This document shows positions 22,573 through 29,303 of a DNA stretch of 64,000 nt, piece by piece. The notes under the pieces are model-generated. The model had not been told where the DNA came from. It saw nothing but the letters and a program-made list of their open reading frames with translations, and searched no databases. The stretch's first letter is position 1; each line of letters opens with the position of its first letter. Made by a program: the position numbers and the translations under genes. Source of the stretch: Actinomyces bowdenii (GTDB taxonomy: Bacteria; Actinomycetota; Actinomycetes; Actinomycetales; Actinomycetaceae); the NCBI RefSeq assembly GCF_017592395.1, contig NZ_JAGFOU010000001.1, positions 124,001 through 188,000 of the forward strand, given 5' to 3'.

Positions 22573-24693
22573 ATGTCGACATCCTCCGCCCGCGGGCGCT
22601 CCCTGAGCCCGGCCCAGGTCGTCTCGATGCTCCTGGTCTTCCTCCTGCTCTCCACGGCCGGGGGCATCCTCTCCGCTGGCTTCGCGGCGCCCTTCGTGGG
22701 GGTCACCACCGCCCTGACCAACGCCTCCACCCAGCTCTTCGAGGAGCTGCCCAGCGACTTCAACATCCAGGAGCCCAGCGAGGTCTCCGTCATCAAGGCG
22801 GCGGACGGCACCGACATCGCCGAGTTCTACGCGGAGAACCGGATCGTGGTGCCCCTGGACCAGATCTCCATCAACATGCAGAACGCGATCGTGGCGGTGG
22901 AGGACCAGCGCTTCTACCAGCACAAGGGCGTCGACCCCACCGGCATGGTGCGGGCCCTGGTCTCCAACACCCAGTCCGACAGCCGTCAGGGGGGCTCGAC
23001 CCTCACCCAGCAGTACGTGCGCAACGTGCTGGTGGAGGCCGGGCTCCAGGAGGACGACCCCGCCGCCATCCAGGCGGCCACGGAGAGCACGATCCCCCGC
23101 AAGCTGCGCGAGGTGAAGTACTCCCTGACCCTGGAGCAGAAGTACTCCAAGCAGCAGATCCTGGAGGGCTACCTCAACATCGCGCCCTTCAGCCCCTCCA
23201 CCTACGGGGTGGAGGCCTCCGCCCAGCACTACTTCTCCCACTCCGCCGCGGAGATGACGGTGGCGGAGGCCGCTCTCATGGCGGGGGTGACCAACGCCCC
23301 CAGCGCCTTCGACCCGGTGGCCTACCCGGAGTACGCCAAGAACCGGATGGACTGGGTGCTGTCCAAGATGCTGGAGGAGAAGTTCATCACCCAGGAGCAG
23401 TACGACGAGGGCGTGGCCACGCAGATCGCCGACATGCTCAACGTCAAGCCCGAGGAGGAGGCCGGCTGTGGCGCCGCGGGCAATGCCGCCTACTTCTGCA
23501 CCTATGTGGTCAACGAGATCCTGGGCTCCGAGCTCTACGGCGAGGACATCGCCGAGCGCCGCCAGCTGCTGGTGCGCGGGGGCCTGACCATCACCACCAC
23601 CCTGGACCTGTACAAGCAGAACAAGGCCCAGGAGGCCATCGAGAGCGTCGTGCCCACCGGGGACCCCTCGGGGGCCAACACCGCGGTGGTCTCGGTGGAG
23701 CCGGGCACCGGCAAGATCATCGCCATGGCGCAGAACACGAAGTACGCCGCGGTCGAGAGCGTCGATGGCACCGAGGTGGTCCTGGCCGCCGATGCCAGGC
23801 ACGGCGGCGCGGAGTCGGAGTCCGGGACCAGCGGCTTCCAGCCCGGCTCGACCTTCAAGGCCTTCATCCTGGCCCAGTGGTTCCAGGAGGGCCGCTCCGC
23901 CAGCCAGTCCCTCAACACCCGGCCGCGCACCTTCCCCGCCGGCTCCTGGAATATCTCCTGCGCCCCCGAGCTGGCCGACAGCTGGGCGCCGCAGAACGTG
24001 GACAAGAGCCTGGACGGCACCCACACCGTCACCGACTCCACGAAGCAGTCCATCAACGTGGGCTACGCCCAGATGCTCAACGAGATGGACATCTGCAAGG
24101 TGACGGACCTCGCGGCTTCCATGGGAGTGGCCAAGAATGATGGCAGCCCGCTGGAGCCCCGCCCCTCCATCGTGCTGGGCTCCCAGGAGGTGCCTCCGCT
24201 GAACATGGCCAACGCCTTCGCCACCTTCGCCGCCCACGGCGTGTACTGCAAGCCGGTGGCCATCAACTCGGTGACCGACACCAATGGCACGGAGATGGCC
24301 GTGCCCAGCGCGGACTGCAAGGAGGTGATGAGTCCCGCGGCCGCCGACCAGACGGCCCAGACCCTGACCTCCACCACCCAATCGGGCGGAACGGCCAAGG
24401 ACGCCCAGATCGGGAGGCCTGTGGCCGGCAAGACCGGCACCACGGATGACAACGACAATGTGTGGTTCGTGGGCTTCACCCCGCAGCTGTCCACCGCCAC
24501 CTGGGTGGGGCACGCCAACGGCTACCGCTCGCTGAACAACCAGGTCATCGGCGGCCAGTTCTACGGCACGATCTACGGCTCCCACCTGGCGGTGCCGATC
24601 TGGAGGAACTACATGGGCCCGGCACTGGAGGGCGAGCCCGTGGAGAGCTTCACCCCCGCGGGCTCGGGCGGCGGCGGCCGCAGCGGCAACTGA
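22573..24693 (+). CDS. Class A penicillin-binding protein (PonA2-like)
   Basis: Bifunctional peptidoglycan glycosyltransferase/transpeptidase. 706 aa: one N-terminal membrane helix (VSMLLVFLLLSTAGGILSAGF), a GT51 domain with IVAVEDQRFYQHKGVD (catalytic Glu110) and GGSTLTQQYVRN, then a transpeptidase domain. In the latter PGSTFKAF holds the nucleophile Ser (about residue 426), SIN the second motif and KTGT (about 619) the third. All are intact. A short Gly-rich tail ends the protein; no PASTA domain is visible. Position beside whiB and a metallophosphoesterase matches ponA2 (Rv3682). It acts in septal or polar wall synthesis. Confidence 0.94.
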   Translation: MSTSSARGRSLSPAQVVSMLLVFLLLSTAGGILSAGFAAPFVGVTTALTNASTQLFEELPSDFNIQEPSEVSVIKAADGTDIAEFYAENRIVVPLDQISINMQNAIVAVEDQRFYQHKGVDPTGMVRALVSNTQSDSRQGGSTLTQQYVRNVLVEAGLQEDDPAAIQAATESTIPRKLREVKYSLTLEQKYSKQQILEGYLNIAPFSPSTYGVEASAQHYFSHSAAEMTVAEAALMAGVTNAPSAFDPVAYPEYAKNRMDWVLSKMLEEKFITQEQYDEGVATQIADMLNVKPEEEAGCGAAGNAAYFCTYVVNEILGSELYGEDIAERRQLLVRGGLTITTTLDLYKQNKAQEAIESVVPTGDPSGANTAVVSVEPGTGKIIAMAQNTKYAAVESVDGTEVVLAADARHGGAESESGTSGFQPGSTFKAFILAQWFQEGRSASQSLNTRPRTFPAGSWNISCAPELADSWAPQNVDKSLDGTHTVTDSTKQSINVGYAQMLNEMDICKVTDLAASMGVAKNDGSPLEPRPSIVLGSQEVPPLNMANAFATFAAHGVYCKPVAINSVTDTNGTEMAVPSADCKEVMSPAAADQTAQTLTSTTQSGGTAKDAQIGRPVAGKTGTTDDNDNVWFVGFTPQLSTATWVGHANGYRSLNNQVIGGQFYGTIYGSHLAVPIWRNYMGPALEGEPVESFTPAGSGGGGRSGN

Positions 24694-24703
24694 GCGGGCC
24701 GCC

Positions 24704-25732
24704 ATGCCTCGCTCCCTGGCCAGGGCCGCTCTGGGCGCCCTGGGTACGACTGCCGCCCTGGGCTCGGCCGTGCTGGCCTACAGCCTCATCGAGGCCCGCC
24801 GCCCCGTGCTGCGCCGGATCGACGTCCCGGTCCTGGCGAGCGGGGAGGAGCCCCTGACCATCCTGCACCTGTCCGACCTGCACCTGACCGACCGCACCGA
24901 GTGGCTGGTGGAGTGGGTCCGCGACCTGGCGGGGCAGCGCCCCGACGTCGTGATCAACACCGGCGACAACCTCTCCCTGGCCTCGGGCCTGGAGCCGCTG
25001 CGCCGCGCGCTGGAGCCCTTCCTGGATCTTCCGGGCGCCTTCGTCATGGGGGACCACGACTACCGCTCCACGGTGTTCAAGCTGCCCTCGCGCTACCTGC
25101 TGCGAGACCCGCGCACGGCGAACGATCCCGATCGGGAGGCGCGCATCGAGGCGCTGCCCTGGGAGGAGGTGCGCGACCTGCAGGCCTGCGGCGGGTGGGC
25201 GGACCTGACGAACAGGCGGGACTTCCTGGCGGTGCGAGGCCGGCGCATCGAGCTGGTGGGGGTCGATGATCCCCATGCAGACCGGGATCGGTTCCCCGAT
25301 GCCCAGCCCGTGCAGGCCGGCTCCCTGGCCGCGGCGCTGCCCTCGGTGCGGGATGCCTCGGAGCGCACGCTGCGCCTGGGCCTGCTGCACGCCCCCTACC
25401 GGCGGGTGCTGGATGCGATGGTGGTCGACGGCGTCGACCTCGCCCTGGCGGGGCACACCCACGGGGGGCAGCTATGCGTTCCGGGCTATGGGGCGCTGGT
25501 GACCAACTGCGATCTGGACACCGGGCGCGCCTCCGGCCTGTCCCGGTGGCCCGATGGCGCTGGGGCGCCCGGCAGCGGACGGGCTCCCGCCGGGATGGCG
25601 GACGACGGCGCGGCGGCCGGGCAGCCGGGAATGTTCCTGCACGTCTCGGCGGGCCTGGGCACGAGCCCCTTCACGCCGGTGCGCATCGCCTGCCCGCCCC
25701 AGGCGGCGCTGCTGACCCTGCGCCCGGCCTGA
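24704..25732 (+). CDS. Calcineurin-like metallophosphoesterase (YkuE/Rv3683-like)
   Basis: 342 aa, beginning 10 nt after the penicillin-binding protein stop, so probably co-transcribed. An N-terminal hydrophobic segment (LGALGTTAALGSAVLAYSL) may anchor it. Metal-binding motifs follow in order: SDLHL, NTGDN, GDHDY (in place of the usual GNHD) and AGHTHGGQ. These are the binuclear metal ligands of the calcineurin-like family. A 30-residue Gly/Ala/Pro insert precedes the last strand. The linkage to ponA2 is conserved in actinobacteria, suggesting a cell-envelope role, but the substrate is unknown. Confidence 0.9.
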   Translation: MPRSLARAALGALGTTAALGSAVLAYSLIEARRPVLRRIDVPVLASGEEPLTILHLSDLHLTDRTEWLVEWVRDLAGQRPDVVINTGDNLSLASGLEPLRRALEPFLDLPGAFVMGDHDYRSTVFKLPSRYLLRDPRTANDPDREARIEALPWEEVRDLQACGGWADLTNRRDFLAVRGRRIELVGVDDPHADRDRFPDAQPVQAGSLAAALPSVRDASERTLRLGLLHAPYRRVLDAMVVDGVDLALAGHTHGGQLCVPGYGALVTNCDLDTGRASGLSRWPDGAGAPGSGRAPAGMADDGAAAGQPGMFLHVSAGLGTSPFTPVRIACPPQAALLTLRPA

Positions 25733-26069
25733 GCCCGGGATCCCGAGCGGTCGTGCCGAGGAGCCGGGCAATGGGCGGAGGCTCTCGGGGTCACCGGGCC
25801 CGGTCCCCTGGGCACTTCGCTCCGTCTCGTGCGTGACCTGGTCCGCGGCATGCCAGTGGTGGCCGTCCTCCTAGGAGGGGCGTCCCACACCAGTCCCACT
25901 GCGCGGTCCTCGTCGTCGAGGCCGGGTTCGTGGTCCTCCGCCCGCTCGGCTCGGGGGCGCGCGCACGAGTCCCGAGGCCGGCGCATCACCGGCGCCTGGC
26001 GTGGTAGAACACTGCCACCCCCCGGACCGCCGCGCCCAAGCGGTCGCATCCCATGACCAGGAGGTCGCC
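25733..26069. other. Intergenic region at the start of the accessory island
   Basis: About 335 bp with no gene I can support. It contains a perfect 12-bp palindrome CCTCCTAGGAGG at 25867-25878 and, at 26059-26064, an AGGAGG ribosome site 5 nt before an ATA codon that opens the next frame. Confidence 0.5.
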
Positions 26070-26387
26070 ATACCGCCGACTGCCGCTACTGACCCATCCC
26101 CTGAGCATGCGGACCTGCTCCTGGAGCCTATTCCGCCTAAGCGGGCGACCGCGCTGACGCACAAGCGCATGCTGCGCCTGACAGCGAAGGAGCTACCGAC
26201 GATGGGCCTCAGCCTGGCCGCACTCCTGGAGCTCGCGCGCCCACCAGCCGGAGGGCAGGGCGTCTACCGCGTCGTCTTCCCGCAGGGCGTCTCCGGCAGC
26301 CTGGCCGCCGCGAAGGACAGGAGCGGCTTTCTCGGCACTATTCTGGGGGCACTGGAATCTCTGGGCAGGCCCGTCTGCTTCCCGTGA
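26070..26387 (+). pseudogene. N-terminal half of a frameshifted protein of unknown function
   Basis: An open frame of 105 codons that starts, after a perfect AGGAGG with 5-nt spacing, at ATA rather than ATG. It includes PIPPKRATALTHKRMLRL, VYRVVFPQGVSGSLAAAKDRSGFLG and ends LGRPVCFP. A family known to me from Gram-positive bacteria has the run YxVxFPxGVSG-x-L, followed without a break by VNPxMLxxAxxLxxIxxxLxxIxExQxxIlxFLxxDKES. Here that continuation lies in the next frame, starting at 26384. The likely reading is one gene broken by a single-base change of frame, with a lost start codon as well. A coupled two-gene arrangement is the alternative, since GTGA overlaps the stop. Confidence 0.6.
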
Positions 26388-27238
26388 GAGTCAATCCGAT
26401 GATGCTCGCAGTCACGCTCTCGCTCGCCGCCGTCACCCAACAGCTCAACAGGATCGAGCAGACCCAGGAGAGCATTCTCTCCTTCCTCCAGCAGGACAAG
26501 GAGTCTCAGGCACGTGGCGACCTGTATCTGCTGGGCGATCTCACCCGCGGCCTTGCCCACGAGCTCGGCAACACGGAGTACCGGATAGCAGCCTTGACCC
26601 AGACCCTGCAGATCAAGAGGCGCGCCGTTGGGAATACCCATCTCTACCGCAAGCGGATCGTCGCCTCGATGGACAAGCACGCGCGGGCCAGAACCGGGTG
26701 GGGCGTGGCGGAGACGCTGAAGGCGATCGAGCCCGAGTTCACCAGTTACCGCCTCGCCCTTCAGCTCTATACGCACGCGACGTTCCTCGAAGCGGTCCTG
26801 GGCAGCACTCACGACCCTGCCTACCTGGAGGAGAAGAAGAAGGACATCAGGGAGCGGGACTTCTATTACCGCGACCTGTACACGCAGTGCTCGGAGGAGC
26901 TCGAGAGGAATAAGGCCCGCACGATTGATGCGCACCTCAGACGAGGCGCCGCCAAGGCGAGCACGAAGATCGGGAGCGCTACCGGAAAGGCACCGATTCT
27001 ATCGCGAGGCCCCGCAGATGAGGCACTCATCGAAGTGGGCCGACGGCTGGACCGCAGCGATGAGGCCTCCCGGATCAGAACTGTTCAGCGCTTCGCCGAG
27101 CACAAGGAGGCGCAGATCAAGCCGTTCGTCGATGGCATCGACTCCGTCCGCCGGTTCACGAACGAGCCCGTCGCCCTCCTGGTCAGCGGCAAGGGCGTCT
27201 TCCTGGACACGCGCGACGACGAGGACACCAAGATCTGA
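26384..27238 (+). CDS. C-terminal half of the same protein, or a coupled separate gene
   Basis: 284 codons from GTG 26384, overlapping the previous stop by GTGA. It begins RVNPMMLAVTLSLAAVTQQL, then NRIEQTQESILSFLQQDKES, an amphipathic coiled-coil-like segment, and continues with helical sequence including HLYRKRIVASMDKHARAR and EEKKKDIRERDFYYRDLYTQ. The product is strongly charged, without signal or membrane helices beyond the first hydrophobic stretch. I recognise the family as a large unnamed group in Firmicutes and Actinobacteria. The base composition is lower in GC than the neighbours. Function unknown. Confidence 0.65.
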   Translation: MRVNPMMLAVTLSLAAVTQQLNRIEQTQESILSFLQQDKESQARGDLYLLGDLTRGLAHELGNTEYRIAALTQTLQIKRRAVGNTHLYRKRIVASMDKHARARTGWGVAETLKAIEPEFTSYRLALQLYTHATFLEAVLGSTHDPAYLEEKKKDIRERDFYYRDLYTQCSEELERNKARTIDAHLRRGAAKASTKIGSATGKAPILSRGPADEALIEVGRRLDRSDEASRIRTVQRFAEHKEAQIKPFVDGIDSVRRFTNEPVALLVSGKGVFLDTRDDEDTKI

Positions 27239-27312
27239 GACCACGTCTTCAACCGTCACGGACGCCGGCCACCTCGCCCCGGTCAACACCACCAGGGATC
27301 CGCATGTCACCC

Positions 27313-27339
27313 GGCCACCTGCGATCCACGGAGGTGGCC
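27313..27339. terminator. Short hairpin after the frameshifted gene
   Basis: GGCCACCT (27313-27320) pairs with AGGTGGCC (27332-27339) around an 11-nt loop, 75 bp past the stop at 27238. No T-run, so a terminator role is tentative. Confidence 0.35.
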
Positions 27340-27489
27340 GGGACGGTGATGACCAGGGCGGTCACCGCCTCGTGGTAGCCGGCCTTGGGACGACCAGTGC
27401 TGGGCGCCGCCCGGCCCGCCCACCTCCGATGGCCGGTCGGGCGCAGCCCTCCCTATCCCACCGGTCCGCGGGGTAGGCCGCCAGGGCGC

Positions 27490-27696
27490 TCAACTCCACG
27501 CCTGCGACTCCCAGTCCGCGAGCTCGGCGCGGTAGGACTCATCCAATGGGTTCGCAGCCATCGCAACCTTGAGGTCGACGAAGCGCAGCTCACGCTCAGC
27601 CAAGGCTCGCGCGCCATCCCCGGTACTGGCCTGCACCTTGATCGTCGTCGCGCCAGGCGCAGCAGCAGCGTGTCCAGCGGGGGCACTGATCGCCAT
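27490..27696 (-). CDS. Small hypothetical protein (68 aa)
   Basis: ATG 27696, with GAGGAGG ending one base before it, which is closer than usual. The product is MAISAPAGH..., then a strand TTIKVQASTG, followed by helices ALAERELRFVDLKVAMAAN and DESYRAELADWESQAW. It looks like a real small soluble protein, with a hydrophilic helical second half. I recognise no family. The region lies in the accessory island between unknown genes and no partner is evident. Confidence 0.45.
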   Translation of the reverse strand: MAISAPAGHAAAAPGATTIKVQASTGDGARALAERELRFVDLKVAMAANPLDESYRAELADWESQAWS

Positions 27697-27786
27697 ACCT
27701 CCTCGGCTGCACTTCCCTACCGAGTCAGGACGGCCCCAACATGGTGGCCCGACGGTCCCGCCCCTACGACGCGCGGGCCCGAGGGC

Positions 27787-28341
27787 TCAACGAGCCAGGG
27801 CCACGCGCCAGATATGCCTGATCACGACGAACACCAGTGCTGGCAGTCCGACGATCAGCGCGGCATAGACCTTGAGGATGAAGAGGAAGATCGGAATGAG
27901 CCAGATGAAAAGCACCAGGACAAGATTCGACCCCCATGCCGTATGGAGGGTGGAGAAAGGCCGGAAAAAGCGCAGCGCCCGCCAGCCGAAGGGGAAGCCG
28001 GCCCCCAGGCAGGCGAAGATCAGGTAGAACTGGGGCTCCGCGAAGGACCTGGTGAGAGCGTAGAAGCAGGCCGCCCCCGCCACGGCGCCCAGAAGCAGCA
28101 GCCCCACATCGATGGCGATCCTCTCAGTGATCTCCGAGGGCAGCACCCGCTGGCCGGGAGCCTCGATGATCGGCGCTGACTGCTGGATGAATACCACTGG
28201 TTGTGAATCCGGGACCGGTGGCTGATGGACCTGGGATCCCGGCGGCAGGTTGGGATCGAAATGTGCGGGGTCGGGAGCGGGGCCGCTAAGGAAAGTCATG
28301 GTGCGCAGTATAGACATGGATTCGGCAGGTGGAGTGGGCAT
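27787..28341 (-). CDS. Small membrane protein of unknown function
   Basis: Longest frame 184 aa from ATG 28341; ATG 28299 is preferred by promoter position (see the -10 element at 28307-28312) and would give 170 aa. The first ~60 residues after that ATG are Pro-rich (FDPNLPPGSQVHQPPVPDSQ) and cytoplasmic. Then come four hydrophobic helices, including IDVGLLLLGAVAGAACFYAL, FYLIFACLGAGFPFG and LVLVLFIWLIPIFLFILKVYAALIVGLPALVFVV. No family recognised. It is isolated in the accessory island. Confidence 0.7.
   Translation of the reverse strand: MPTPPAESMSILRTMTFLSGPAPDPAHFDPNLPPGSQVHQPPVPDSQPVVFIQQSAPIIEAPGQRVLPSEITERIAIDVGLLLLGAVAGAACFYALTRSFAEPQFYLIFACLGAGFPFGWRALRFFRPFSTLHTAWGSNLVLVLFIWLIPIFLFILKVYAALIVGLPALVFVVIRHIWRVALAR
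28307..28312 (-). promoter_or_regulatory. -10 element placing a leaderless start at 28299
   Basis: TATACT on the minus strand ends 7 nt before the ATG at 28299, so transcription would begin at or next to the A of that ATG. Leaderless messages are common in actinobacteria. No good -35 is seen. Confidence 0.4.
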
Positions 28342-28510
28342 TTCGACCTGTCAACGCAGCGCAGCATGGGTAGTTCAGCCCATGGCCACAGCTCCAGCGG
28401 TGCACAAGCCGCTTCAGGCCGACCCCGCAGGGCCGAAGCCCCGGTAGACGGCCGCGAAGGCCTGGCGCAGCTTCGTCGGCGAGAGGCCGAAACTATTTTT
28501 CCGGGCCAGG

Positions 28511-29020
28511 TCAGTAGCGGCTGAGCCAGTGCGGAGGCCCATCGCGAGCCTCATGCCCTGTTGGTGGCGTGACCGTCCGTCCGGATGCCCGCAGCGTATC
28601 CGCGGCGATCTCCTCCATTGAGGAGACCATGGAGCGTGCCTGCCCCTCACGCCATTGAGCCCGCTGGTCCTGGAGGATATCGAGCGCATCCTCACCATGG
28701 GCGATACCAAGATCACAGATGAGCATCTGGAGGAATTCCTCCAATGCAGGGCGGAGCCTCGGGCCACCAGCCGGGATATGCAGGTCGGAGAGCTGCGGGA
28801 CACGACCCTCCTCCCTGTGCACAACCATCCGACGCGGACTGTCGGCATCATCCCGGGTCATGGCGTCAGTCCAGGCATCACGATGGTCGTGGATATGAAG
28901 GTGCGCACTCGGGGTTCCCGATCGAGGGTGGCGGTTGCACTCCAGTCTCATGAGCGGCTCGTTACCCTGCACTGGAAGCAGTGCGAGCTCTCGATCATCA
29001 TGAGTTCGCGGCCCATCCAT
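28511..29020 (-). CDS. Hypothetical protein, downstream member of an unknown pair
   Basis: 169 aa; its ATG at 29020 shares one base with the stop of the preceding gene (TGATG). The middle has RLECNRHPRSGTPSAHLHIHDHRD and LSDLHIPAGGPRLRPALEEFLQMLI, which look like a conserved alpha/beta domain with His residues. The C-terminus is helical. I recall similar text in unnamed actinobacterial proteins, but as part of longer single chains, so this gene and the next one upstream may be a split form of one protein. No enzyme motif is clear enough to name. Confidence 0.6.
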   Translation of the reverse strand: MDGPRTHDDRELALLPVQGNEPLMRLECNRHPRSGTPSAHLHIHDHRDAWTDAMTRDDADSPRRMVVHREEGRVPQLSDLHIPAGGPRLRPALEEFLQMLICDLGIAHGEDALDILQDQRAQWREGQARSMVSSMEEIAADTLRASGRTVTPPTGHEARDGPPHWLSRY

Positions 29021-29289
29021 CAGTCGTCGCGGAGGAATCTCACCGCATGAGACTCTGAGAGAAGAACAGACTCCTCATCGGCATAGTTCCAGTCCTTCTC
29101 CCGGTCACACGCCCAATCGAGGCTTCTGAAACGCCGCGAGAGCTTCTCAGTGACCTCCTGGAGGCGCTGGCGAGGCCCGTCGTCTGTGAGAACCCGGACT
29201 CTTGCCCTCCCGGTCGGGACGTAGCGGTCATGGAGCCCGCCTCCTTCTGCTGAGCCGATCAGCACTACCGCACCCGGCCCCACCGACAC
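29020..29289 (-). CDS. Hypothetical protein, upstream member of an unknown pair
   Basis: 89 aa from GTG 29289. The product begins with a strand GAVVLIGSAEGGG, continues HDRYVPTGRARVRVLTDDG and a charged helix QRLQEVTEKLSRRF, and ends LSESHAVRFLRDD. It is coupled to the following gene through TGATG. Only 14 bp separate its start from the start of the divergent helicase gene, which leaves almost no room for promoters. Either gene may therefore start differently, or this one has lost its 5-prime end. Confidence 0.5.
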   Translation of the reverse strand: MSVGPGAVVLIGSAEGGGLHDRYVPTGRARVRVLTDDGPRQRLQEVTEKLSRRFRSLDWACDREKDWNYADEESVLLSESHAVRFLRDD

Positions 29290-29303
29290 GCATCCGCCGC
29301 CTC

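Noticed and set aside
25867-25878. Perfect 12-bp palindrome CCTCCTAGGAGG
   Set aside because: Too short and of a composition expected by chance here; it is not placed at a promoter I can identify.
28414-28510. Coding-like minus-strand text GLSPTKLRQAFAAVYRGFG after the hypothetical pair
   Set aside because: No start or ribosome site belongs to it and no larger frame supports it; it may be a gene scrap but cannot be assigned.
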